DNA of 64,000 nt from Variovorax sp. ZS18.2.2 (GTDB lineage Bacteria > Pseudomonadota > Gammaproteobacteria > Burkholderiales > Burkholderiaceae_C): contig NZ_JANLNM010000013.1 of the NCBI RefSeq assembly GCF_024701975.1, positions 62,001 through 126,000 of the forward strand, given 5' to 3'. The first letter of the stretch is position 1. Every line of letters begins with the position of its first letter. Shown in pieces: positions 55,943 through 64,000 of the stretch. A program made the position numbers and the translations under genes. A model generated the notes under the pieces. The model was not told the origin of the DNA and made no database searches. It saw only the letters and a list, made by a program, of their open reading frames with translations.

Positions 55943-55949
55943 ACACACC

Positions 55950-56537
55950 ATGCGCGTGCTCGTCGTCTACTGCCACCCGGTCGAAACCAGCTTCCATGCG
56001 GCCCTGCACCAGGAAGTGCTGAAGAACCTGCGCGCCGCCGGGCACGAGGTGGACGACTGCGACCTGTACGCCGAGGGCTTCAACCCGGTGCTCTCGCGCG
56101 AGGAACGGCTCGGCTACCACGACGTGCCCGGCAACCAGTTGCCGCTCAGGCCCTATGTCGAGCGGCTGCAGTGGGCCGAGGGCATCGTGTTCTGCTTTCC
56201 GACCTGGTGCTTCGGGCTGCCGGCGATGCTCAAGGGCTACTTCGACCGGCTCTTCATGCCGGGCGTGGCCTTCGACATCAGCGACCCGGCGAACGTGAAG
56301 CCGATGCTCACGCACATCACGCGCATCAGCGCCGTGGTCACCTACGGCCGGCCGCGCTGGATGGCCTGGTACATGGGCGATCCGCCGCGCAAGATCGTCA
56401 CGCGCTACATGAAGCGGCTCACCGGGCAGCGCGCCCGCGTGGACTACCACGCCCACTACCACATGAACGTGGCGACCGAGCCCCAGCTCAAGCGCTTCAT
56501 GGCGCGCGTGGGCCAGGCGATGGCGCGCTTCGCATGA
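55950..56537 (+). CDS. NAD(P)H-dependent flavodoxin-fold oxidoreductase
   Basis: A 195-residue quinone-reductase-like (NQO1/KefF/MdaB family) flavoprotein. N-terminus RVLVVYCHPVETSFHAALH is the FMN/FAD phosphate loop; WAEGIVFCFPTWCFGLPAMLKGYFDR is the second conserved block (two parts). No membrane segment. First gene of a seven-gene operon with a sigma-54 promoter. Within the operon it could reduce a quinone, azo or N-oxide group, or recycle the flavin oxidase. The next gene overlaps it (ATGA). Confidence 0.86.
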   Translation: MRVLVVYCHPVETSFHAALHQEVLKNLRAAGHEVDDCDLYAEGFNPVLSREERLGYHDVPGNQLPLRPYVERLQWAEGIVFCFPTWCFGLPAMLKGYFDRLFMPGVAFDISDPANVKPMLTHITRISAVVTYGRPRWMAWYMGDPPRKIVTRYMKRLTGQRARVDYHAHYHMNVATEPQLKRFMARVGQAMARFA

Positions 56538-57805
56538 ACGCGCCCGTGCTGCTGGACAACGCGCGGCTGCCGCACTGGCTGCTGCCGACCGACTGGCCGC
56601 AGCGCGACGGCGTGCCGGTGCTGGCGCGCATCGCGCTCGACGCCGGGCGCGTGCAGTCGGTGCGCCCCGCCGATAGCGCCGCCCCCTCACCCGCAGGCTG
56701 GGACCTGGCGGGCACCCTCGTGCTCCCCGGCTTCGTCGACGCGCACACGCACCTCGACAAGGCCTTCACGCTGCCGCGCATGAAAGATGTGCAGCCGGGC
56801 CTGCTCGGCGCCATCGACGCGATGCTGGCCGACCGCGTGCACTGGAGCCCCGCCGACGTGCGCGAACGCGCCGCGCGCGGCCTGCAGTGGGCCTGGGAAT
56901 GCGGCACCACGCATGTGCGCACGCACGTCGACTGGTGGGAGCCCGATGCGGTGCCGCTGGCCTGGCCGGTGTTGGCCGAGTTCGCAGAGGAATGGGCGGG
57001 CCGGGTGCGGCTCGAACAGGTGAGCCTGATCAAGCTGCCGCTCTTCGAAGACGCGGCGCAGGCGCTGCGGCTTGCAAAGCAGGTGAAGGCCACGGGGCCG
57101 CATGCGCTGCTCGGCGGCTTCGTGCATTCGACCAACTGGAGCGAGAACGCGCTGCGCAACCTGCTGGTGGCGGCGCAAGCCTGCGACCTGGACATCGACC
57201 TGCACGTCGACGAGGAACTCAACGCCGCGGCGGTCGGCCTTCAGACCACCGCGCGCCTGCTGCGCGAAATCGGCTTCGAAGGCCGCGTGGTCTGCGGCCA
57301 CATCTGCGCGCTCTCGGTGCAGCCCGAGGCGCAGGCCCTCGCCACACTCGATGCGGTGGCGCGCGCGCCGATCACCGTGGTCTCGCTGCCCGCCACCAAC
57401 CTGCTGCTGCAGGACGCGGTGACGGGCCGCACACCGCGGCTGCGCGGCATCACGCTCGTGAAGGAAGCGCGCGAGCGCGGCATTCCGCTCCTGTTCGCGA
57501 GCGACAACGTGCAGGACCCGTTCTGCCGGCTCGGCAGCTTCGACCCCGTCGAGGCGCTGGGCACGGCCGCGCTGGTCGCGCAGCTGGACGAACCCTTCGA
57601 CAACTGGTCGCAGGCGCTGTGCCGCAGCGACTGGCTGCTGCGCGCGCCCGCCACGACGGCGCCCACGCTGGTCGGCGCGAAAGCCGACCTGGTGCTCTTC
57701 ACGCAGGCCGACCGCCACGGCTGGCCCTCGCGCACCGCCACCCGCGTGGTGCTGCGCGACGGCCGCGTGACGCACGGCGATGCATCGCCTTTCTTCCCTA
57801 AATAA
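56534..57805 (+). CDS. Amidohydrolase, cytosine deaminase-like
   Basis: A 423-residue metal-dependent amidohydrolase. Metal ligands: VDAHTHLDKAFT (His-x-His), DIDLHVDEELN (His) and GHICAL; the final Asp is in FASDNVQDPFCRLG, a stretch like that of CodA-family cytosine deaminases. The N-terminal composite domain (ILDAGRVQSVRP-like) and C-terminal VLRDGRVTHGD complete the fold. It should hydrolyse or deaminate a cyclic amide or amidine. ATG at 56534 overlaps the upstream stop (ATGA). Substrate unknown. Confidence 0.86.
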   Translation: MNAPVLLDNARLPHWLLPTDWPQRDGVPVLARIALDAGRVQSVRPADSAAPSPAGWDLAGTLVLPGFVDAHTHLDKAFTLPRMKDVQPGLLGAIDAMLADRVHWSPADVRERAARGLQWAWECGTTHVRTHVDWWEPDAVPLAWPVLAEFAEEWAGRVRLEQVSLIKLPLFEDAAQALRLAKQVKATGPHALLGGFVHSTNWSENALRNLLVAAQACDLDIDLHVDEELNAAAVGLQTTARLLREIGFEGRVVCGHICALSVQPEAQALATLDAVARAPITVVSLPATNLLLQDAVTGRTPRLRGITLVKEARERGIPLLFASDNVQDPFCRLGSFDPVEALGTAALVAQLDEPFDNWSQALCRSDWLLRAPATTAPTLVGAKADLVLFTQADRHGWPSRTATRVVLRDGRVTHGDASPFFPK

Positions 57806-57824
57806 AGAACAAGCAAGGACTCCC

Positions 57825-58688
57825 ATGCTCCACGGCTACATCCCGCCCCACCGCTTCCTGCCCTACCTGAGCTGGACTGAAATCGCCGCGCTGCCCGACC
57901 GCGAGAACACCGTCATCGTGCTGCCCTGCGGCGCCATCGAGCAGCACGGCCCGCACCTGCCGTGCTCGGTCGACAGCGTGATCGCCTCGGGCGTGATGGG
58001 CAAGGCACTGGAGAAGCTGCCCGCCGAGGTGCGCGCCTTCGCGCTGCCCACCATCACCTACGGCAAGTCGGAAGAGCACCTGCACTTCCCCGGCACGATG
58101 ACGCTGACCGGCACCACCTTGCTCTCGACCGTGACGGAGATCGGCGAGTCGGTCTACCGCGCGGGTTTTCGCAAGCTCCTGTTCGCCAACGGCCACGGCG
58201 GCCAGCCGCAGGTGCTGGAGATGGCGGCGCGCGAACTGCGGCTGCGGCATGGCGATTTCGTGGTGGTGCCGCACGGCGTGTCGCGCCTGCCGAACGCGTC
58301 GAGCAAGCAGATCAGCGAGCAAGAGAAGCGCTTGTCGATGCACGCCGGCCATTCCGAGACTGCGCTGATGCTCGCGCTCGCGCCCGACACGGTGCACATG
58401 GAGCGCGCAGCGGCCAACTTCCCGCCGCCCTTCCCGATCAAGCTGCTCTCGGCCGACGGCCGCCCGGCCTGCGCATGGACCGCGCGCGACTTCGGCCCGA
58501 GCGGCGTGATCGGCGACCCGACCAGCGCCACGCGCGAACAGGGCATCGAGATCCTGGAGACGCTGTCCGACAGCTGGGTGCAGGCGCTGACCGAGCTGCA
58601 TGCGCTGCGCTGGGTGGTGCGCGAAGAACAGACCTGGGAGCGCGGCCACCAGCAGGGCTTCATCCAGCAGTCGTTCGTTGCGGCCTGA
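57825..58688 (+). CDS. Creatininase-family amidohydrolase
   Basis: A 287-residue member of the creatininase/FAPy-deformylase family. Metal ligands are in LPCGAIEQHGPHLP (Glu39, His41) and CSVDSVIA (Asp50), LLFANGHGGQPQVL and MHAGHSETALML (His, Glu). Known members open creatinine, deformylate FAPy intermediates or act on mycofactocin precursors, all cyclic-amide or formamide cleavages. It starts 19 bp past the amidohydrolase. Two amidohydrolases in tandem suggest successive hydrolysis of an N-heterocycle; exact substrate unknown. Confidence 0.88.
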   Translation: MLHGYIPPHRFLPYLSWTEIAALPDRENTVIVLPCGAIEQHGPHLPCSVDSVIASGVMGKALEKLPAEVRAFALPTITYGKSEEHLHFPGTMTLTGTTLLSTVTEIGESVYRAGFRKLLFANGHGGQPQVLEMAARELRLRHGDFVVVPHGVSRLPNASSKQISEQEKRLSMHAGHSETALMLALAPDTVHMERAAANFPPPFPIKLLSADGRPACAWTARDFGPSGVIGDPTSATREQGIEILETLSDSWVQALTELHALRWVVREEQTWERGHQQGFIQQSFVAA

Positions 58689-58746
58689 GGCGCGCGTTTT
58701 GCATCGGCTTTCTTCTTTTTCATCCAGCCTTCGAGAGGTCCCCACC

Positions 58747-59733
58747 ATGCGTTCCTTCGCTCTTTCCCTGGCCGGCGCCGCCGCGCTTTCCCTCCTCACG
58801 GCCGCGGCGCCCGCACAGGCCCAGGACAAGTTCACCTACATGACCAACTGGTACGCGCAGGCCGAGCACGGCGGCTTCTACCAGGCGGTGGCGCAGGGCA
58901 TCTACAAGAAGTACGGGCTGGACGTGACCATCAAGATGGGCGGCCCGCAGGTCAACATCACGCAGATGATGGCGGCCGGCCAGGCCGACTGCATCATGGG
59001 TTCGAGCGACATCCAGATGATGCAGGTGCGCGAAGGCGGCGTGCCGGTGGTCAACGTCGCGGCCTTCTTCCAGAAGGACCCGCAGGTGCTGATCGCGCAC
59101 GACGACGTGAAGAAGTTCGAAGACCTGAAGGGCAAGACGCTGCTGATCGGCGCGCAGGCCAACCGCGGCTACTGGCCGTGGCTGAAGGCCAAGTTCGGCC
59201 TCACCGACGAACAGACGCGGCCCTACACCTTCAACATCCAGCCCTTCGTGGCGGACAAGAACACCGCGCAACAGGGCTACCTGACCTCCGAGCCCTACGC
59301 CATTCAAAAGGCCGGCGTGAAGAGCACGGTGCTGATGTTCAGCGACCACGGCTTCCCTGCGTATGCGACCACCGTGTCGTGCATGGAGAAGACGGTGAAG
59401 GACCGCAGCAAGCAGGTCGCCGCGTTCGTGAAGGCCTCGGCCGAGGGCTGGAAGAGCTACCTCGCCGACCCGGCGCCCGCCAACGCGCTGATCAAGAAAG
59501 ACAACCCCAACATGACCGACGACCAGCTGGCCTACAGCGTGGCCAAGCTCAAGGAGATGGGCATGGTCACCGGCGGCGATGCGGCCAAGCTGGGCATCGG
59601 CGTGATCACCGATGCTCGCGCCAAGGCGAGCTACGACTTTCTCGTGACGGCCAAGCTGCTGGACCCCGCGAAGGTCGAACTTGCGAAGACCTACACGACC
59701 GAGTTCGTGAAGGACGCCAAGGTCTTGCCCTGA
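58747..59733 (+). CDS. NMT1/THI5-type ABC transporter substrate-binding protein
   Basis: A 328-residue periplasmic binding protein with signal peptide (SLAGAAALSLLTAAAPAQAQ). Conserved features: FTYMTNWYAQAEHGGFYQAV, then QMMAAGQADCIMGSSD and KTLLIGAQANRGYWPWLK. Family members bind pyrimidines (HMP, formylaminopyrimidine), taurine or nitriles. With the ATPase and permease that follow it forms a complete importer. A binding protein for an N-heterocycle fits the two amidohydrolases upstream. ATG at 58747. Confidence 0.88.
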   Translation: MRSFALSLAGAAALSLLTAAAPAQAQDKFTYMTNWYAQAEHGGFYQAVAQGIYKKYGLDVTIKMGGPQVNITQMMAAGQADCIMGSSDIQMMQVREGGVPVVNVAAFFQKDPQVLIAHDDVKKFEDLKGKTLLIGAQANRGYWPWLKAKFGLTDEQTRPYTFNIQPFVADKNTAQQGYLTSEPYAIQKAGVKSTVLMFSDHGFPAYATTVSCMEKTVKDRSKQVAAFVKASAEGWKSYLADPAPANALIKKDNPNMTDDQLAYSVAKLKEMGMVTGGDAAKLGIGVITDARAKASYDFLVTAKLLDPAKVELAKTYTTEFVKDAKVLP

Positions 59734-59746
59734 ATTTCGCGTCTCC

Positions 59747-60577
59747 ATGAATCGCATCGAACCCCACACCCTCGCGCCACCGGCGGCGCACGCCGTGCCC
59801 GCGGTGGAAGTGCTCTCGGCCGAGAAGACCTATCCCAACGGTACGCAGGCGCTGCTGCCGGTGGACCTGTCGATCGCCGAAGGCGAGTTCGTCACGCTGC
59901 TCGGGCCCTCGGGCTGCGGTAAGAGCACGCTGCTGAAGATGGTGGCGGGCATGCTGGAGCCAAGCGACGGGCGGCTGCTGGTGTGGCGCAAGCCGGTGGC
60001 GCAGTTGCACGACTGTCCGCACAAGCTGTCTTTCGTGTTCCAGTCGCCCACGCTGATGCCATGGGCCAGCGTGCAGACCAATGTGCGGCTGCCGCTGGAC
60101 CTGGCCGGCGTGCCGCGCAAGGAGGCCGATGCGCGGGTGATGGAATCGCTCGCGCTCGTGGGGCTCGATAAGTTCGCCGGTGCGCTGCCGCGTGCGCTCT
60201 CAGGCGGCATGCAGATGCGCGTGTCGATCGCGCGCGGGCTGGTCACGCAGCCCGACCTGCTGCTGATGGACGAACCCTTCGGTGCGCTCGACGAGATCAC
60301 GCGCCACAAGCTCGATGCCGACCTGCTCGAGCTCTGGCGCAAGAAAAAGCTCACGGTGATCTTCGTGACGCACTCGATCCATGAGGCGGTGTTCCTGTCG
60401 AGCCGCGTGGTGATGATGGCGGCGCGGCCGGGCCGCGTGGTGGAGCAGTTCCAGATCGACGAGCCGTATCCGCGCAGTGCCGATTTCATGGTGACGCCGG
60501 AATTCGCCAAGCACGCAAAGCGGTTGCAGGACAGCCTGCTGCGCGCGAGCCAGGGCGACGAGGAGCACGCGCGATGA
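59747..60577 (+). CDS. ABC transporter ATP-binding protein (TauB/SsuB type)
   Basis: A 276-residue ATPase. Walker A GPSGCGKSTLLKMV, Q-loop VFQSPTLMPWASV, signature LSGGMQMRVSIARGL, Walker B LLLMDEPFGALDE, switch VTHSIHEAVFLS. The LSGGMQMR form is typical of nitrate, taurine and NMT1 transporters. No regulatory C-terminal domain. The permease gene overlaps its stop (ATGA). Confidence 0.92.
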   Translation: MNRIEPHTLAPPAAHAVPAVEVLSAEKTYPNGTQALLPVDLSIAEGEFVTLLGPSGCGKSTLLKMVAGMLEPSDGRLLVWRKPVAQLHDCPHKLSFVFQSPTLMPWASVQTNVRLPLDLAGVPRKEADARVMESLALVGLDKFAGALPRALSGGMQMRVSIARGLVTQPDLLLMDEPFGALDEITRHKLDADLLELWRKKKLTVIFVTHSIHEAVFLSSRVVMMAARPGRVVEQFQIDEPYPRSADFMVTPEFAKHAKRLQDSLLRASQGDEEHAR

Positions 60578-61377
60578 AGCGCACGCCTCTCTTGAACCAA
60601 CCGCGCGTGCAGCGCGTGCTGTACCCGGTGCTGATCGGCGCGGTGCTGGTGGCGCTGTGGCAGTGGATGGTGGTCGCGATGGAGCTGCCGCCCTACCTCG
60701 TGCCTTCGCCCTATCTCATGATGCAGACGCTGGTGACCGACTGGGCGCCGCTCGGCAACGCGCTGCTGGTCACGCTCAAGATCACCGTGCTGTCGTTCGC
60801 GCTGGCGACAGTGGCGGGCGTGCTGATCTCTTTCCTCTTCGTGCAGAGCAAGCGCATCGAGACCGCTCTCTTCCCGTACGCGGTGCTGCTGCAGGTGACG
60901 CCCATCGTCGCGGTCGCGCCGCTCATCATCATCTGGGTGAAGAACCCGGTGGCGGCGATGACGGTCTGCGCGGCGCTGGTGGCGCTGTTTCCGATCATCA
61001 GCAACACCACGCTGGGCCTGCGCAGCATCGACCCCGACCTGCAGAGCTACTTCAAGCTGAACCGCGCGACGCGCTGGCAGCAGCTGGTGCGGCTGCGCAT
61101 TCCGAGTGCGCTGCCGTATTTCTTCGGGGGCCTGCGCATCTCCAGCGGCCTCGCGCTGATCGGCGCGGTGGTGGCGGAGTTCGTCGCGGGCACCGGCGGC
61201 TCGGGTGCGGGGCTGGCGTACCAGATCCTGCAGGCGGGCTTCCAGCTGAACATCCCGCGCATGTTCGCGGCGCTGTTGCTGATCTCGCTGACCGGCGTGG
61301 CGCTCTTCGTGCTGATGGCCTGGCTCACCAAGGTGGCGCTGGGCTCGTGGCATGCGAGCGAACTTTCCCAAGACTGA
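60574..61377 (+). CDS. ABC transporter permease (TauC/SsuC type)
   Basis: A 267-residue BPD-type permease. Segments LYPVLIGAVLVALWQWMVV, ALATVAGVLISFLFV and MFAALLLISLTGVALFVLM are membrane helices; the loop SYFKLNRATRWQQLVRLRIP is the EAA-like ATPase contact, followed by GLRISSGLALIGAVVAEF. Start overlaps the ATPase stop (ATGA). Completes the NMT1-type importer. Confidence 0.92.
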   Translation: MKRTPLLNQPRVQRVLYPVLIGAVLVALWQWMVVAMELPPYLVPSPYLMMQTLVTDWAPLGNALLVTLKITVLSFALATVAGVLISFLFVQSKRIETALFPYAVLLQVTPIVAVAPLIIIWVKNPVAAMTVCAALVALFPIISNTTLGLRSIDPDLQSYFKLNRATRWQQLVRLRIPSALPYFFGGLRISSGLALIGAVVAEFVAGTGGSGAGLAYQILQAGFQLNIPRMFAALLLISLTGVALFVLMAWLTKVALGSWHASELSQD

Positions 61378-61400
61378 AATTTCTGACATCGACGACGACC

Positions 61401-62765
61401 ATGAACGCTCCCGCTTCCTCCATCGAGCAACTGCTGCTCGAACTGCCCGACCTCGACTGGATCACCGACGAAGGGCGCGTCACGCGGCTCTCGCAAGACT
61501 TCTCGTGGTTCAGCCCCGTGCTGAACCGCCAGCTGAAAGACAAGCGCGCCGATGTGGTCGTGCGGCCGCGCAGCGAGGACGAGATCCGCGCCGTCGTGGG
61601 TGCGTGCGCGCGGCGCGGCGTGCCGATCGTCATCCGCGGCAGCGGCACCGGCAACTACGGGCAGACCACGCCACTCGCGGGTGGCGTGGTGCTCGACATG
61701 ACGGGCTACAACGCCTGCCTCTGGGTGCAACCCGGCGTGGCGCGCGCACAGGCCGGCATCCGGCTCGGCGAGCTGGAGAAGCAGACCAAGCCTTCGGGTC
61801 AGGAGATGCGCTGCGTGCCGTCGACCTACCGCAGCGCGACGCTGGGCGGCCTGTTCGGCGGCGGCTTCGGTGGCGTGGGCTCGATCAACTACGGGCCGCT
61901 CGGCGCGCTCGGCAATGTGCTCGGCATTCGCGCGATGACCATCGAGGCAGAGCCGCGGGTGGTCGAGCTGCGCGGTGCCGAGGCGATGCGCATGCATCAC
62001 CTGTGGGGCACGAACGGGCTCGTGCTGGAGCTGGAGATTGCGCTGGCACCCGCGCATCCGTGGCTGGAGACGCTGGTGACTTTCGACGCCTTCGAGAACG
62101 CACTGCACTTCGCCGACAAGCTCGCGAACGGACCGGGGATCGTGAAGCGGGAGATCGCCTTCTTCGCGGCGCCCATCTCCGATCACCTGGCGCAGCTCGC
62201 GGCGCACCTGCCCAAGGGCTGTCACACGGTGCTGTCGCTTGTCGCTGAATCGTGCGAGCCGGCGCTGATGCAACTGGTCGAGGCGCACGGCGGCACCGTG
62301 GGCTACCGCAAGACGGCCGCCGAGGTGCAAAAGAGCAACCGCACGCTGATGGAGTTCACCTGGAACCACACGACGCTGCATGCACTGAAGATCGACCCCA
62401 CGCTGACCTATCTGCAGAGCGGATTCATTCCCGGCAAGCACGTCGAGCAGATCATCGAGATGGAAAAGCTGCTGGGCGGCGAGGTGATGATGCACGTCGA
62501 GTTCATCCGCAACGTGGCGGGGCTCATGACCTGCAGCGGGCTTCAGCTGGTGCGCTTCAGCACCGAGGAGCGGCTCGCGGAGATCATCGACATCCACCGC
62601 ACGCACAACGTGCACATCAACAACCCGCACGTGAACATCGTGGAAGACGGCAAGGCCGGCGGGCCGCTGCCGCCCGAGGTGATCGCGGTGAAGAAGCGCT
62701 TCGATCCGATGGGTTTGCTGAACCCCGGCAAGCTGCGCGACTGGCCGGTGCCGGCCGCGGGCTGA
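61401..62765 (+). CDS. FAD-binding oxidase (PCMH/GlcD type)
   Basis: A 454-residue flavin oxidase or dehydrogenase. PCMH-type FAD domain: VVVRPRSEDEIRAVVGAC, IVIRGSGTGNYGQTTPLAGG and the stretch TLGGLFGGGFGGVGSINYG. The C-terminal VKKRFDPMGLLNPGKL is typical of GlcD/VAO-type enzymes. No His (or Cys) of covalent FAD attachment is obvious; a Cys-containing substrate-domain is not seen. Last gene of the operon. It would oxidise the imported compound or a product of the hydrolases. Confidence 0.88.
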   Translation: MNAPASSIEQLLLELPDLDWITDEGRVTRLSQDFSWFSPVLNRQLKDKRADVVVRPRSEDEIRAVVGACARRGVPIVIRGSGTGNYGQTTPLAGGVVLDMTGYNACLWVQPGVARAQAGIRLGELEKQTKPSGQEMRCVPSTYRSATLGGLFGGGFGGVGSINYGPLGALGNVLGIRAMTIEAEPRVVELRGAEAMRMHHLWGTNGLVLELEIALAPAHPWLETLVTFDAFENALHFADKLANGPGIVKREIAFFAAPISDHLAQLAAHLPKGCHTVLSLVAESCEPALMQLVEAHGGTVGYRKTAAEVQKSNRTLMEFTWNHTTLHALKIDPTLTYLQSGFIPGKHVEQIIEMEKLLGGEVMMHVEFIRNVAGLMTCSGLQLVRFSTEERLAEIIDIHRTHNVHINNPHVNIVEDGKAGGPLPPEVIAVKKRFDPMGLLNPGKLRDWPVPAAG

Positions 62766-62772
62766 CGCAGGT

Positions 62773-64000
62773 TCAGCGCTTGCGCAGGCTCAGCCCGAAC
62801 GCGATGCCGACGATCGCGAGCATCGCGATCCACAGCGGCCGCAGCCCGAACGGCGCCACCCAGCGCGCGTAGGGCGTGAGCCCGGTGCGACCCTCGACCG
62901 GCGCTTCGAGCACGCCGCGCGTGAGGCGCGGCAACTGGTGCGTCACGCGGCCTTCGGCGTCGATGACGACGGTGGCGCCCGTGTTCGTGGCGCGCACCAT
63001 CGGCCGTGCGAATTCGAGCGAGCGCATGCGGGAAATGGAAAGGTGCTCGTCGATGGCCACCGAGTCGCCGAACCACGCGATGTTGCTCACGTTGAGCAGG
63101 ATGGTCGGCGCGGTCGCCTCGTCGCGGAAGTTCGCACCGATCTCGTCGCCGAACAAGTCTTCGTAGCAGATGTTCGGCGCGATGCGCTGGCCCTGCCAGA
63201 CGAACGGCGCCTGCGCGAGGCCGCCGCGCTGGAAGTCGCCGAGCGGGATGCTCATCATCTGGATGAACCAGCGAAAGCCCGGCGGAATGAATTCGCCGAA
63301 GGGCACGAGGTGGTGCTTGCTGTACTGGTAGGGCTGCGCGGCACCGGGCTGGAAGCCGAGCACCGCGTTGCTGTAGCCGGCACGCCCACCCAGCGGCAGG
63401 CCGACGATGGCGGCCTGCGTGCCGCTGCTGTAGCGCACCTGGATCGCTTCGAGGTAGCCGGCCGGCAACTGCTGCGGCAGCAGGGGCACGGCGGTTTCGG
63501 GGGTGACGACGAGCGAGGCCTTGGCATCGCGCAGCTGTTCGCCGTACCAGCGCAGGGCGGTGTCGATGCCGCCGCCGGGGATGAATTTTTCGTCTTGAGG
63601 GATGTTGCCTTGCAGCAGGGCGACCTGGAGGCTGCCGGTGCTGGCGCCGCGCAGTGACGGTGCGACGTGCGGAAATCCGAACACGAGCGCGACGAGCACG
63701 AGTCCCCCGACGACGTCGGCCTTGCGAGCCAGCGTCCCCAGCACGAGGAGCGCCGTTGCGAGCGCCGCAACGGCGCCGATGCCGTAGACGCCGATCCACG
63801 GCGCCCACGCGGCGAGGGGACCTTCCACATGCGCATAGCCGCCCGCGCCCCACGGGAAACCGGTGAACCAGCTGCCGCGCACGAGTTCGGCGAGCGTCCA
63901 GAGCGCGGCGAAGACCAGCGCGCCAGTCACGCGCCCTTTCGGGCCGCGGACCACGAACCATGCGGCCGCCACGGCGTAGTACAGCCCCAGCGCGGCGGCG
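62773..64000 (-). CDS. lnt: Apolipoprotein N-acyltransferase (5' end beyond window)
   Basis: C-terminal part of Lnt, which adds the third acyl chain to lipoproteins in the inner membrane. The visible 409 or so residues contain several membrane helices and the nitrilase domain with its Glu-Lys-Cys triad: TPETAVPLL, SKHHLVPFGEFIP and NICYEDLFGDEI. A last helix is followed by LRKR. The frame stays open to the window edge, so the start is missing. Convergent with the FAD oxidase gene (7-bp gap). Normally adjoins glyQ in this group, but 14 kb separate them here. Confidence 0.94.
   Translation of the reverse strand, partial: AAALGLYYAVAAAWFVVRGPKGRVTGALVFAALWTLAELVRGSWFTGFPWGAGGYAHVEGPLAAWAPWIGVYGIGAVAALATALLVLGTLARKADVVGGLVLVALVFGFPHVAPSLRGASTGSLQVALLQGNIPQDEKFIPGGGIDTALRWYGEQLRDAKASLVVTPETAVPLLPQQLPAGYLEAIQVRYSSGTQAAIVGLPLGGRAGYSNAVLGFQPGAAQPYQYSKHHLVPFGEFIPPGFRWFIQMMSIPLGDFQRGGLAQAPFVWQGQRIAPNICYEDLFGDEIGANFRDEATAPTILLNVSNIAWFGDSVAIDEHLSISRMRSLEFARPMVRATNTGATVVIDAEGRVTHQLPRLTRGVLEAPVEGRTGLTPYARWVAPFGLRPLWIAMLAIVGIAFGLSLRKR

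Overview
The window reads as a chromosomal segment of a high-GC betaproteobacterium of the Comamonadaceae, most like Variovorax. The evidence is the Burkholderiales-type gene order glyQ-glyS-gmhB-plsC-sprT, a leucine-catabolism operon headed by ivd, the typical dispersed repeats (CGTTCGGGCTGA...GTCGAAGC and CTACTTTCTTTTG hairpins), and protein sequences that match that group throughout. This is recognition by eye; no database search was run. I saw no tRNA, rRNA, CRISPR array, insertion sequence or prophage.

0-13 kb is leucine/isovalerate degradation. On the minus strand ivd, an acyl-CoA synthetase, mccB, a methylglutaconyl-CoA hydratase, a DUF4126 membrane protein and mccA form one operon that ends at a hairpin terminator (3526-3546). 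HMG-CoA lyase (mvaB) lies apart at the window start. A divergent AraC-type regulator gene faces ivd. The ivd/araC gap and the mvaB upstream region carry the same direct-repeat pair with exact 21-bp spacing, so the two units probably form one regulon. Between and beside them are a 2-hydroxyacid dehydrogenase, an EthD-like protein and a DUF4349 lipoprotein.

13-30 kb is mixed housekeeping: an Imm5-like protein, a thioredoxin, a HAD phosphatase, an 0.8-kb non-coding foldback region, thiC with a TPP riboswitch, a second foldback element, YchJ, a hybrid histidine kinase divergent from a LuxR regulator, an amidase, a periplasmic trehalase, an acyl-CoA dehydrogenase, an M20 carboxypeptidase, a thiolase, aceK and a beta-carbonic anhydrase.

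30-43 kb holds a LiuR-like MerR regulator facing an MBL hydrolase across a perfect 20-bp palindrome. The MBL gene leads a tight run with an LRR-protein kinase and a pseudouridine synthase. An SDR follows, then a sugar-acid locus: a GntR regulator, a DenD-like dehydrogenase and an IlvD/Edd dehydratase on one strand, and a complete carbohydrate ABC importer on the other.

43-49 kb (sprT, plsC, gmhB, glyS, glyQ) and lnt at the right edge are conserved housekeeping genes that normally adjoin. The 14 kb between them is accessory: a lipid-signalling trio (diacylglycerol kinase, metallophosphoesterase, PAP2), asparaginase, TetR, LysR/MFS, and a seven-gene catabolic operon. That operon encodes a quinone-reductase-like flavoprotein, a cytosine-deaminase-like amidohydrolase, a creatininase-family hydrolase, an NMT1-type ABC importer and an FAD oxidase. 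It is preceded by a sequence matching a sigma-54 promoter. I regard it as the best candidate in the window for an undescribed nitrogen-scavenging pathway.
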